64,000 nt of DNA, taken from assembly GCF_003352915.1 (NCBI RefSeq), contig NZ_CP022314.1, positions 2,832,579 to 2,896,578 on the forward strand, in the 5' to 3' direction. Below, one piece after another: positions 15,869-24,089 of this stretch. This DNA is from Arthrobacter sp. PM3 (GTDB lineage: Bacteria > Actinomycetota > Actinomycetes > Actinomycetales > Micrococcaceae). Made by a program: the position numbers and the translations under genes. The first letter of the stretch is position 1. Each line of letters opens with the position of its first letter. The notes under the pieces were generated by a model. That model ran no database searches and had not been told where the DNA came from. It was given only the letters and a program-made list of their open reading frames with translations.

Positions 15869-18544
15869 TTAGACACCACTTTCGATGGCTTCGCCGGTGG
15901 AGAGTCCGGCGGCCCGGACAGGGATGGTCGTGGCGATCAGCGTGGCGCCCTTTTCCTCGGCCGTGGCCGGGCGCATCTGGCCGCGCTCGTCCGGGACGAA
16001 GGTGATGGAGTCGTCCTTCTGGTCCGGGGCGTTGACGAAGGAGCGGAACCGGCGCAGGCGCTCGGGGTCCTTGAGGGTGTCGGCCCACTCGTCGATGTAG
16101 GTGTCGACATGCTTGGCCATGGCGGCCTCGAGTTCCTCGGCGATGCCCAGGGTGTCCTTGACGACGACGTCCTCGACGTGCTTGATGCCGCCGTCGAGCT
16201 CCTCCTGCCAGCGTGCGGTGCGCTGGAGGCGGTCGGCGGTGCGGATGTAGTACATGAAGTAGCGGTCGATGTACTTGATCAGCGTCTCGTCGTCGAGGTC
16301 CTTGGCGAGCAGTTGGGCGTGGGCCGGGGTGGCGCCGCCGTTACCGCCGACGTACAGGTTCCAGCCGTCCGCGGTGGCGATCACGCCGACGTCCTTGCCG
16401 CGGGCCTCGGCGCATTCGCGGGCGCAGCCGGAGACGCCCATCTTGAGTTTGTGCGGGCTGCGGAGGCCGCGGTAGCGCAGTTCGAGCGCGATGGCCATGG
16501 CGACCGAGTCCTGGACGCCGAAGCGGCACCAGGTGGAGCCGACACAGGACTTCACGGTGCGCAGGCTCTTGCCGTAGGCCTGGCCGGATTCGAAGCCGGC
16601 GTCCACCAGTTCCTTCCAGATTTCCGGGAGCTGCTCCAGCCGGGCGCCGAACATGTCGATGCGCTGGCCGCCGGTGATCTTGGTGTAGAGGCCGTATTTC
16701 TCGGCCACGGCGGCGATCACGCCGAGCTTCTTCGGGGTGATCTCGCCGCCGGCGATGCGGGGGACCACCGAATAGGTACCGTCCTTCTGCATGTTGGCCA
16801 GGGCGCGGTCGTTGGTGTCCTGCAGCGTGCCGCGGCCGGCGTCGAGGACGTAGGCGCTGTTCTGGCTGGCGAGGATGTTGGCGATGGTCGGCTTGCAGAT
16901 GTCGCAACCCGCGCCGGTGCCGTACTTGGCCATGATCTCTTCGAACGAGGTCAGTTCCAGGACCCGGATCGCGTCGAAGAGTTCCTGCCGGGACAGTTCG
17001 ATGTGTTCGCAGAGGGCCTTGGAGACCTCGACGCCGGACTTGGTCAGCTCGGTTTCCAGCAGCTTCTTGAGCATCGGCACGCACGAGCCGCACTGGGTGC
17101 CGGCGCGGGTGCAGCCCTTGAGCTCGCCGAGTTCCTGGACGGGGGCGTTGCGCTCGCAGGCGCCGCAGCCGTTGATGGCGTCGCGGATGGTCCCGGCCGT
17201 CACGTTGTTGCAGGAGCACAGGGTGGCGTCGTCCGGGAGTTCCGTTTCCGGGGCGTCCCCGCCGCCGGCGGCGGTGAGGTAGGCGCCCGGTTCGGCGGCG
17301 AGCTCGCGGCCCAGCATGGGGCGCAGGGACGTGTAGGGGGCGGCGTCGCCGACGAAGATGCCGCCGAGGAGGGTCTTCGCGTCGTCGGTGGTGACGATCT
17401 TCTGGTAGACGCCGCGGGCGGGGTCGGCGTAGACGATTTCCAGGGAGTGCTCGGTCCGGGCGAACGCGTCGCCGAAGCTGGCCACGTCCACGCCGGAAAG
17501 CTTGAGTTTGGTGGCGGTGTCGAACCCGGGGAACGTCGCCTCGCCGCCGTGCAGCCGGTCGGCGACGATTTCGGCCATGGTGTTGGCCGGGGCCACGAGG
17601 CCCAGGCACATGCCGCCGAAGTTCGCGACCTCGCCGATCGCCCAGATGCCGGGGATCTCCGTTTCGCAGCTGTCGGAAATGACGACGCCGCCGCGCGGGC
17701 CCAGCTCAAAGAGCTGCTTGGCGCCCTCAGGGGCCCGGAAGAGCTCGTCGCGGGGTTTGACGCCGATGGCGACGATCACGATGTCGGCGTCGATGATCCG
17801 GCCGTCGGCCATGAGGACGCCGGTGACCTGGCCGTCGTCGTCGGAAAGGACCTCGGAGGGGAACACGCCGCCGTGGACGGTGAAGCCCTTTGCCTCGATC
17901 AGGCGGCCGAGGGCCTGGCCGGCGCCCTCGTCCAGCTGGGTGTTCATGAGCCACGGCGAACCGTTGATGACCACGGGAACAGCGCCGAGCTGCTCGGTGC
18001 CTGCGGCGGATTCCAGGCCCAGGAGGCCGCCGCCGATCGTTACGGCGATGACCTTGCGGCCCAGCTTCCTGGTGAGGTCCGCGATGGCCTTATTAATGGA
18101 CCGGACGTCCTCAAGGGTGCGGTAGACATGGGTGAGTTCGGCGCCGGGGATGGGCAGCCGGGCCGCGTCGGAGCCCGTGGCGACGACGAGCTCGTCGAAG
18201 GGGTAGACGGTTCCTGCGGCGGTGGTGACGGTCTTGCCGGCGGCATCGATGCTGGTGACGCGCTCGCCGGTCTTGAGCTCCAGGGCGCCGTGGTCCCACA
18301 TGGACGCCTCGCCCAGGGTGAGGTCGACGTCGGCGTCGGTGAGCGCCTTGCTCAGCGCGACGCGGTCGTAGGGGAGGTGGGCTTCCTCGGTGAGGACGGT
18401 GACGTGCCAGCCGTCGAGGCCGCGGGCGTGCATGGCATCGGCGAAACGATGGGCTGCAGGGCCGCCGCCGGCGACGACGACGCGTCGCGGGGTGGCGGCG
18501 CTGGCTGCGCCAAGGTTCTGGTGGCTTGAAGTCTGTCCGGTCAC
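15869..18544 (-). CDS. nirB: Assimilatory nitrite reductase, large subunit
   Basis: Reduces nitrite to ammonium with NAD(P)H in the cytoplasm. The 891 residues hold the FAD/NAD(P) domain (VVAGGGPAAHRF; AIGE), a BFD-like [2Fe-2S] domain (CSCNNVTAGTI and GTQCGSC), the nitrite/sulfite reductase ferredoxin-like half domain, and the [4Fe-4S]-siroheme domain with SCVGSTWCRFG and GVSGCARECAEARGKD. The GTG at 18544 is preferred because GAAAGG (18551-18556) lies 6 bases upstream; the ATG at 18592 would add 16 unconserved residues. It heads the nirB-cobA-nnaR operon. The small subunit nirD is divergent instead of downstream, which is unusual. Confidence 0.95.
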   Translation of the reverse strand: MTGQTSSHQNLGAASAATPRRVVVAGGGPAAHRFADAMHARGLDGWHVTVLTEEAHLPYDRVALSKALTDADVDLTLGEASMWDHGALELKTGERVTSIDAAGKTVTTAAGTVYPFDELVVATGSDAARLPIPGAELTHVYRTLEDVRSINKAIADLTRKLGRKVIAVTIGGGLLGLESAAGTEQLGAVPVVINGSPWLMNTQLDEGAGQALGRLIEAKGFTVHGGVFPSEVLSDDDGQVTGVLMADGRIIDADIVIVAIGVKPRDELFRAPEGAKQLFELGPRGGVVISDSCETEIPGIWAIGEVANFGGMCLGLVAPANTMAEIVADRLHGGEATFPGFDTATKLKLSGVDVASFGDAFARTEHSLEIVYADPARGVYQKIVTTDDAKTLLGGIFVGDAAPYTSLRPMLGRELAAEPGAYLTAAGGGDAPETELPDDATLCSCNNVTAGTIRDAINGCGACERNAPVQELGELKGCTRAGTQCGSCVPMLKKLLETELTKSGVEVSKALCEHIELSRQELFDAIRVLELTSFEEIMAKYGTGAGCDICKPTIANILASQNSAYVLDAGRGTLQDTNDRALANMQKDGTYSVVPRIAGGEITPKKLGVIAAVAEKYGLYTKITGGQRIDMFGARLEQLPEIWKELVDAGFESGQAYGKSLRTVKSCVGSTWCRFGVQDSVAMAIALELRYRGLRSPHKLKMGVSGCARECAEARGKDVGVIATADGWNLYVGGNGGATPAHAQLLAKDLDDETLIKYIDRYFMYYIRTADRLQRTARWQEELDGGIKHVEDVVVKDTLGIAEELEAAMAKHVDTYIDEWADTLKDPERLRRFRSFVNAPDQKDDSITFVPDERGQMRPATAEEKGATLIATTIPVRAAGLSTGEAIESGV

Positions 18545-18610
18545 GGTGGGCCTTTCGCATGGGCCGCAGACGGTGCTCTGCAGCTTGTCCATCCAGACTA
18601 GGGAGAGGGA

Positions 18611-18659
18611 ATTTCGCTTCAGTTTCCCGTTTGTTTCGTGATCTTAACTTCTGCATCAC
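18611..18659 (-). promoter_or_regulatory. Phased GlnR-like box array upstream of nirB
   Basis: Read on the minus strand, five pentamers (GTGAT, GTTAA, GAAAC, GAAAC, GAAAT) follow one another with exactly 6 bases between each, an 11-bp phase on one face of the helix. The actinobacterial GlnR consensus is GTNAC-n6-GNAAC, so GTTAA-n6-GAAAC is a close match. The array lies 67-115 bases before the nirB start, just upstream of a possible -10 (TAGTCT, 18600-18595), where an activator would bind. It sits in the shared nirB/nirD promoter region. Confidence 0.55.
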
Positions 18660-18803
18660 GAATGCATTTCCGGCCGCGTGAGCTCTCTTTTACGTCCCCG
18701 ACACATTGACTGCACCCGCTTGTTACACCCCGGCCCTAGCTTGGAGATGTGGCCGCACAGGCGGTCCTGCCCGGAATGAACGGGCATGTTGAGAGGGGCC
18801 GAA

Positions 18804-19181
18804 ATGACCGCAGTACTTGAAGTTGAGGAACGCGCGTTCCAGGAAGATGGCGACACCGCTGCCGGCTGGCACGGCGTGTGCGCCGTGGCGGACCTGGAAC
18901 CCGGCTGGGGCGAGGCCGCACTGATTTCCGGCCGCCAGGTCGCCCTGTTCCGCACCGTGGCCGGTGAGGTTTTCGCCGTCGCCCAGGAAGATCCGGCCAC
19001 CGGCGCCCACGTCATGGCGCGGGGCATCACAGGATCCCGCGGTGCGCGCCCCACCATCGCCTCGCCGCTGCACAAGGAGGTCTATGACCTCGCCACGGGC
19101 GAATGCCTCACCGCCCCCGACCTCCGGATCGCCACATTCGCCACCAGGGTCGTGGACGGCCGCATCGAGGTGCGGCTCTAA
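18804..19181 (+). CDS. nirD: Assimilatory nitrite reductase, small subunit
   Basis: 125-residue Rieske-fold partner of NirB. It has the NirD pattern (WHGVCAVADLEPGWGEAAL; VALFRT; EVFAVAQEDP; SPLHKEVYDLATGECL) without the Cys/His Fe-S ligands of true Rieske proteins, as normal for NirD. The ATG at 18804 follows GAGAGGGG and is preferred over one at 18786. The gene is transcribed away from nirB across a 259-base shared region that holds the GlnR-like array, and converges on pmmB. Confidence 0.92.
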   Translation: MTAVLEVEERAFQEDGDTAAGWHGVCAVADLEPGWGEAALISGRQVALFRTVAGEVFAVAQEDPATGAHVMARGITGSRGARPTIASPLHKEVYDLATGECLTAPDLRIATFATRVVDGRIEVRL

Positions 19182-19207
19182 GGCGCCCCACCCGCGAGAC
19201 GCCTCCG

Positions 19208-20947
19208 CTAGAGGCCCAGGGCTTCGCGGACGTCGGCGAGCACGCTGTCCAGCGCGGCGCGGGCCTCGGCCCGGGCCGCCGGCAGTTCGGCCGCCGAGCC
19301 GGCGCTGCGGATGACTTCGAGGTAGCACTTGAGTTTCGGTTCCGTGCCGCTGGGCCGGATGATGACGCGGGTGAGATCCTTCGTCAGGTACAGCAGGCCC
19401 TCGGTAGGCGGCAGCTGCTCGCTGCCCGCGGCCAGGTCCGTGACGGTCTCGACGCCGGAGCCGCCGAAGGACTCGGGCGGGCTCACCCGCAGCCGGTTCA
19501 TCATGGCATCCAGCAGGCCGAGATCGGCCACCCGGATGCTGAGCTGGTCGCTCGTGTGCAGTCCGTGCACCAGGTAGAGCTCGTCCAGGGTGTCAAAGAT
19601 CGTCTTGCCCTCGGCCTTGGCCGCGGCGGCGAGTTCGGCGATCAGGACCGCGGCCGAAATGCCGTCCTTGTCGCGCACCAGGGACGGGGCAACGCAGTAG
19701 CCCAGCGCCTCCTCGTAGCCGTAGACCAGCCCCGGAACACGGGCGATCCACTTGAACCCGGTCAACGTTTCCTCATGGGCGTAGCCTGCCGCGGCGGCAA
19801 TCCTCGCCAGCAGCCGCGAGGACACGATCGAATTGGCGAACACTCCCGCCGGCGGCTCGCCGGCGGCGGCCAGCCGCGCCACGACATGGGCGCCCAGCAG
19901 GGCGCCGACCTCATCGCCGCGCAGCATGCGCCACGCGCCGGTGGCAGGGTCCTTCGCCGCCACCGCTGCCCGGTCGGCGTCGGGGTCGTTGGCGATCACG
20001 AGGTCCGCGTCCTCGCGTGCCGCCGTCTCGAGGGCAAGGTCCAGGGCGCCGGGCTCTTCCGGGTTGGGGAAATTCACGGTGGGGAAGTCCGGGTCCGGCT
20101 GTGCCTGTTCGGCGACCAGCATGACGTCGGTGAACCCGGCGGCGTTCAGCACGGCCGCCGCCGTGTCCCCGCCCACGCCGTGCATGGGCGTCAGGACGAT
20201 CTTCAGCCCGCGGGCCGGGAAGCGCCCGGGCGCCGCGAGGGCGGCGACGGCGGCCTCGTAGTCGGCGGCGATGGAGGGATCCAGCACGGTCCAGCCGTCC
20301 GTGGCCAGGGCCACGGTGTCCAGGGCGCCGACGGCGTCGATCTCCGCCGCGATCAGGGCGTCGTAGGGCGCCACGATCTGGGCGCCGCGGCCGCTTTCCT
20401 CGACGGCATGCCGGCCCAGGTACACCTTGTAGCCGTTGTCCTGCGGCGGGTTGTGGCTGGCGGTGACCATCACGCCGCCGTCGCAGTCCAGGGCGCGCAC
20501 CGCGTAGGCGAGCAGCGGCGTGGGCAGGGCGGCCGGCATCAGGAACGTCTCGACGCCGGCGGCGGTGAGGATCGCGGCGGTTTCCGCGGCGAAAATGTCG
20601 GAGTTGTGGCGGGCATCGAAGCCGACGACGGCGCGCGGCCGGGTGCCGGGGGAGGCCTGCCCGACGGCGCCGGTGAGGAAGGCGGTAAAACCGGCTGCGG
20701 CGCGGCGCACCACCACGCGGTTCATGCGGTTCGGGCCCGGGCCGAGGGCCGCACGCAGCCCGGCGGTGCCGAACTGCAGGGTGCCGCTGAAGCTGTCGGC
20801 CAGCTCCTGCCGGGCCGCCGCGACGCCGTCATCGGTGAGGCGGATCAACTCGGACAGGGCGGCGGCAGTGGCAGGGTCCGGGTCCTGGTCTGCCCAGTCG
20901 CGGGCGTCGCTCAGGAGTCGGGCGAGGTCGGCATCAGAAGACGTCAT
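19208..20947 (-). CDS. pmmB: Phosphohexomutase, PmmB-like (possible phosphopentomutase)
   Basis: 579-residue alpha-D-phosphohexomutase: four-domain enzyme that moves phosphate between C1 and C6 (or C1 and C5). The phosphoserine loop is GVMVTASHNPP; the metal loop contains NDPDADR; sugar and phosphate loops (GFKWIA; RPSGTEPKLK) are present. Length and motifs fit the PmmB group. As in M. tuberculosis, where pmmB adjoins deoD and lies near lpdA, it stands beside a purine nucleoside phosphorylase, which suggests it interconverts ribose-1- and ribose-5-phosphate; this is inference. The ATG at 20947 (MTSSDADLARLLSDA) is preferred over 20992. Confidence 0.88.
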   Translation of the reverse strand: MTSSDADLARLLSDARDWADQDPDPATAAALSELIRLTDDGVAAARQELADSFSGTLQFGTAGLRAALGPGPNRMNRVVVRRAAAGFTAFLTGAVGQASPGTRPRAVVGFDARHNSDIFAAETAAILTAAGVETFLMPAALPTPLLAYAVRALDCDGGVMVTASHNPPQDNGYKVYLGRHAVEESGRGAQIVAPYDALIAAEIDAVGALDTVALATDGWTVLDPSIAADYEAAVAALAAPGRFPARGLKIVLTPMHGVGGDTAAAVLNAAGFTDVMLVAEQAQPDPDFPTVNFPNPEEPGALDLALETAAREDADLVIANDPDADRAAVAAKDPATGAWRMLRGDEVGALLGAHVVARLAAAGEPPAGVFANSIVSSRLLARIAAAAGYAHEETLTGFKWIARVPGLVYGYEEALGYCVAPSLVRDKDGISAAVLIAELAAAAKAEGKTIFDTLDELYLVHGLHTSDQLSIRVADLGLLDAMMNRLRVSPPESFGGSGVETVTDLAAGSEQLPPTEGLLYLTKDLTRVIIRPSGTEPKLKCYLEVIRSAGSAAELPAARAEARAALDSVLADVREALGL

Positions 20948-21041
20948 AGGAACCAAACTATCGCCAATCGGGCGCGATCCCGCCCCTGACAACCGGGAGC
21001 CGGGGTTTCAGTTGCATCACGCCCGCCCACGGCCGGGGCCC

Positions 21042-21071
21042 TTGACACCTAAATTTCCGGACACGTAGCGT
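21042..21071 (+). promoter_or_regulatory. Promoter of the Rrf2 gene
   Basis: TTGACA (21042-21047) is a consensus -35. TAGCGT (21066-21071) at 18 bases is the best -10. The start codon is at 21079, so the transcript may be leaderless or nearly so, in line with the lack of a clear ribosome site. Confidence 0.5.
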
Positions 21072-21078
21072 CTGGAAT

Positions 21079-21558
21079 ATGAAGATGGGCCGAGGGGTCG
21101 AATGGGCCGTGCACAGCTGCGTCAACATGGCCTGGACACCCCCGGGCGAGCCGGTGAACAGCGCCCGGCTCGCGGAGTACTACCGGCTTCCCGCCGCCTA
21201 TTTGAACAAGCAGTTCCAGTCTTTGGTCCGGGCCGGGGTCCTGGACTCCGTCTCGGGTCCCCGCGGCGGCTTCCTGTTGGCGCGCAGGCCGGAGAACATC
21301 TCCGTGCTGGACATCGTCCTGGCCCTGGAGGGGGCCGAGCCGGCCTTCCGGTGTGAGGCGATCCTGGGGAATGTCCCGGAGCCGGCCCGGGAGGGGGACT
21401 TCACCCGGTCATGCCTTATTTCGCAGACGATGCGCCAGGCGGAGCTCGCGTGGCGGCAGGCGCTGGCGCGGCAGAGCATCGCCGGGATCGCCGACTCCAT
21501 GGAGCGGCGGTTCCCGGCGGACAAGGCGAAGGTCTTGGACTACCTGGCGGCGGAGTAG
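21079..21558 (+). CDS. Rrf2 family transcriptional regulator
   Basis: 159 residues with the Rrf2 winged helix (about 5-75), including YLNKQFQSLVRAGVLDSVSG and PRGGFLLAR, the typical recognition helix and wing. Two cysteines, in FRCEAIL and SCLISQ, fall in the region where Rrf2 proteins such as NsrR and IscR bind Fe-S clusters; a third, third-ligand cysteine is not evident, so redox or nitric-oxide sensing is possible but unproven. It is a single gene between the divergent pmmB and the convergent punA; with nitrite reduction genes nearby, a nitrosative-stress role is conceivable. Confidence 0.82.
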   Translation: MKMGRGVEWAVHSCVNMAWTPPGEPVNSARLAEYYRLPAAYLNKQFQSLVRAGVLDSVSGPRGGFLLARRPENISVLDIVLALEGAEPAFRCEAILGNVPEPAREGDFTRSCLISQTMRQAELAWRQALARQSIAGIADSMERRFPADKAKVLDYLAAE

Positions 21559-21614
21559 CCGCGGAAGCAGTCCAGGACCCGGTATCAGCCCAGGTCCCGG
21601 GATCAATCCAGGAC

Positions 21615-21631
21615 GACCACGGGCCGTGGTC
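21615..21631. terminator. Short hairpin at the punA 3' end
   Basis: GACCACG/CGTGGTC, 7-bp perfect stem with a 3-base loop, overlapping the punA stop codon (21630-21632). Just upstream (21571-21606) an 18-bp segment beginning CAGG occurs twice in tandem with some changes. Weak candidate terminator between convergent genes. Confidence 0.35.
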
Positions 21632-22448
21632 AGAGTTTGGCGATGATCTCCGCGAGGAGCTTGGAAATGCGCGGCCCGGCGGCCTCGCCGGCCTCCAGGA
21701 CTTCCTCGTGGCTCAGCGGCACGGGGCTGATCCCGGCCGCGAGGTTGGTCACGAGCGAGACCCCGAAGACCTCCATGCCGGCGTGCCGGCCGGCAATGGC
21801 CTCAAGCGCGGTGGACATGCCCACCAGTGACGCGCCGATCCGCTTGGCGTACTGCACTTCGGCGGGTGTCTCGTAGTGCGGGCCGGTGAACTGGGCGTAC
21901 ACGCCTTCCTGGAGTGAGGGGTCCACCTCGCGGGCCAGGCCGCGGATGCGGGCGGAGTACAGGTCCGTCAGGTCCACGAACGTGGCGCCCTCCAGGGGCG
22001 ACGTGGCGGTGAGGTTGATGTGGTCGCTGATCAGCACCGGGGTGCCCGGGGCCCAGTCCTCGTTGAGGCCGCCGCAGCCGTTGGTCAGCACCAGCGTCTT
22101 GCAGCCGGCGGCCGCGGCGGTGCGGACACCGTGCACGACGGCCCGGACGCCCTTGCCCTCGTAGTAGTGCGTGCGGGCACCCAGGACCAGGGCTCGCTTG
22201 CCTTCTTTGGTCAGGACGGAGCGGATGGTGCCCACGTGCCCCACTACAGACGGTGCGGAGAAGCCGGGGATTTCGGCGGCCGACAGGGTGGCGGTGGTCT
22301 CGCCGATCAGCTCGGCGGCGTCGCCCCAGCCCGAGCCGAGGACCAGGGCGACGTCGTGGGTGTCGACTCCCGTCTCTTCGGCGATGTAGTCAGCGGCGGC
22401 GCGGGCGGCGTCGAAGGGGTCCTTGTTGAGGAATTCTGTTGTGCTCAC
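21630..22448 (-). CDS. punA: Purine nucleoside phosphorylase
   Basis: 272-residue trimeric-type PNP that splits purine nucleosides with phosphate to base and (deoxy)ribose-1-phosphate. Visible motifs: VALVLGSGWGDAA (phosphate loop), GARTHYYEG, LTNGCGGLN, GPHYETPAEV, GMSTALEAIAGRHAGMEV and the late VTNLAAGI. It starts with GTG. With DeoC and the neighbouring phosphohexomutase it can form a nucleoside salvage path. lpdA lies divergently upstream. Confidence 0.93.
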   Translation of the reverse strand: MSTTEFLNKDPFDAARAAADYIAEETGVDTHDVALVLGSGWGDAAELIGETTATLSAAEIPGFSAPSVVGHVGTIRSVLTKEGKRALVLGARTHYYEGKGVRAVVHGVRTAAAAGCKTLVLTNGCGGLNEDWAPGTPVLISDHINLTATSPLEGATFVDLTDLYSARIRGLAREVDPSLQEGVYAQFTGPHYETPAEVQYAKRIGASLVGMSTALEAIAGRHAGMEVFGVSLVTNLAAGISPVPLSHEEVLEAGEAAGPRISKLLAEIIAKL

Positions 22449-22544
22449 CGGTACAAGCTACCGTGCGCCCCGCCTGCTGCCCAGCACCGCGCCGCGGCCC
22501 CGATTCTTGGTGGCTCCGGTTCGGATGGTGGACAATGGTGGATT

Positions 22545-23960
22545 GTGACTACGCATCCTGACTTCAGCTCACCCCGCATCGCAATTCTCGGCGGAGGGCC
22601 GGGCGGCTACGAAGCCGCCATGGTCGCCGCCTCGCTGGGGGCGCAGGTCACCATCATCGAACGTGCCGGACTCGGCGGATCCGCGGTGCTGACCGACGTC
22701 GTGCCGTCCAAGACCCTGATCGCGACGGCGGACCTGATGACCCGCGTGGGTGAGGCGGGGGAGCTGGGGGTCAAGTTCGACGTCGACGGCGGCGACTTTG
22801 CCCCTGCGATGCGCGCGGACCTCAAGCACATCAACGACCGCCTGCTGCGCCTGGCGCGGAAGCAGTCGGAGGACATCCAGTCCGGGCTGGAGCACCAGAA
22901 CGTCCGCATCCTGATTGGCTCAGGCCGGCTGCTGGACAACCACACCATCGAGGTTCTGACCGCCGACGGCACCGAGACCGTGGAGGCCGACACCATCCTG
23001 GTCGCGGTCGGAGCCCACCCGCGCGAGCTGCCCACCGCACGTCCGGACGGTGAACGCATCCTGAACTGGGCGCAGATCTACAACATGGACGAGCTCCCCG
23101 AAGAGCTGATCGTGGTCGGCTCCGGCGTCACGGGCGCGGAATTCGCCTCGGCCTATAACGGCCTGGGGTCCAAGGTTACCCTGATTTCCAGCCGCGACCG
23201 GGTGCTCCCGGGCTCGGATACCGACGCTGCCGAGGTCCTTGAGGGCGTCTTCGAACGTCGCGGCCTGACGGTGCTCTCCCGTGCCCGCGCCGAGACCGTG
23301 GAGCGGACGGCCGACGGCGTTGTGGTCACCCTCGGCGACGGCTCGACCGTGACCGGCAGCCACTGCCTGGTCTGCGTCGGCTCCATCCCCAACACTGCCG
23401 GGATCGGCCTGGAGGAGGCCGGCGTCGCGCTCACCGAGAGCGGCCACATCAAGGTCGACGGCGTCTCCCGCACCACCGCGCCGAACATCTACGCCGCGGG
23501 CGACTGCACCGGAGTCCTCGCCCTGGCCTCCGTGGCCGCGATGCAGGGCCGGATCGCCGTGGCGCACTTCCTGGGCGACGCCGTCATGCCGATCAAGCTG
23601 CACCAGGTCGCGTCCAACATCTTCACCTCGCCCGAGATCGCCTCCGTGGGTGTGTCCGAGGCCGAGATCGAGTCCGGTAAGTACCAGGCGGACATCATTA
23701 AGCTGTCGCTGCGCAGCAACGCCCGGGCCAAGATGCGCAACCACCGCGACGGCTTCGTCAAGATCTTCGCCCGCAAGGGCTCCGGCACCGTGATCGGCGG
23801 CATCGTGGTGGGCCCGAACGCCTCTGAACTCATCTTCGCGGTCTCCATCGCTGTGACCCAGAAGCTGCACGTCGACGACGTCGCCAGCACCTTCACCGTG
23901 TACCCGTCGCTGAGCGGCTCCATTTCCGAAGCCGCCCGCCGGCTTCACGTGCACATGTAG
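22545..23960 (+). CDS. lpdA: NAD(P)H quinone reductase, LpdA type
   Basis: 471-residue flavoprotein of the pyridine nucleotide-disulfide reductase family: FAD motif ILGGGPGGYEAA, NAD(P) motif VVGSGVTGAEFA, YAAGDC, and a C-terminal dimerisation domain. The redox-active cysteine pair of true lipoamide dehydrogenases is missing: the segment reads LGGSAVLTDVVPSKTL. This is the hallmark of M. tuberculosis LpdA (Rv3303c), an NAD(P)H:quinone reductase. The GTG at 22545 is the first start at the homologous N terminus. Single gene with a clear terminator. Confidence 0.9.
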   Translation: MTTHPDFSSPRIAILGGGPGGYEAAMVAASLGAQVTIIERAGLGGSAVLTDVVPSKTLIATADLMTRVGEAGELGVKFDVDGGDFAPAMRADLKHINDRLLRLARKQSEDIQSGLEHQNVRILIGSGRLLDNHTIEVLTADGTETVEADTILVAVGAHPRELPTARPDGERILNWAQIYNMDELPEELIVVGSGVTGAEFASAYNGLGSKVTLISSRDRVLPGSDTDAAEVLEGVFERRGLTVLSRARAETVERTADGVVVTLGDGSTVTGSHCLVCVGSIPNTAGIGLEEAGVALTESGHIKVDGVSRTTAPNIYAAGDCTGVLALASVAAMQGRIAVAHFLGDAVMPIKLHQVASNIFTSPEIASVGVSEAEIESGKYQADIIKLSLRSNARAKMRNHRDGFVKIFARKGSGTVIGGIVVGPNASELIFAVSIAVTQKLHVDDVASTFTVYPSLSGSISEAARRLHVHM

Positions 23961-23985
23961 GAACGCGGCACGTAGCAGAGAATCA

Positions 23986-24020
23986 GAAGGAACCGGCCTC
24001 TTCAGGAGGCCGGTTCCTTC
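23986..24020 (+). terminator. Terminator of lpdA
   Basis: Perfect 15-bp stem, GAAGGAACCGGCCTC (23986-24000) and complement (24006-24020), with a 5-base loop TTCAG, 25 bases after the lpdA stop. Confidence 0.85.
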
Positions 24021-24062
24021 GCCTTAACCGGGGCGGCCGCGACATCGAGCCGCATTTACAAT

Positions 24063-24088
24063 CTGACATTATTTGCATATATTGTCAG
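24063..24088. promoter_or_regulatory. TetR operator overlapping its own promoter
   Basis: A 26-bp imperfect palindrome (CTGACA ... TGTCAG, 4 mismatched positions in full length) in a strikingly AT-rich stretch, ending 1 base before the GTG start of the tetR gene. It likely contains the -10 region (CATATATT), and the transcript is probably leaderless. The placement suits autorepression. Confidence 0.7.
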
Positions 24089-24089
24089 A

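Noticed and set aside
16109..18529. An 806-codon open frame on the plus strand opposite nirB
   Set aside because: It is antisense to a complete nirB with all Fe-S and siroheme motifs. Long mirror frames are expected in high-GC coding DNA, and its translation is low-complexity without any domain.
18545..18592. NirB start at the ATG 18592
   Set aside because: The added 16 residues are not like NirB, and GAAAGG is placed correctly for the GTG at 18544.
19103..20989. A 628-codon plus-strand frame opposite pmmB
   Set aside because: Overlaps the end of nirD and mirrors pmmB; no ribosome site and no recognisable domain.
22020..22544. A long 5' extension of lpdA
   Set aside because: It runs antisense through punA and is not part of the flavoprotein fold.
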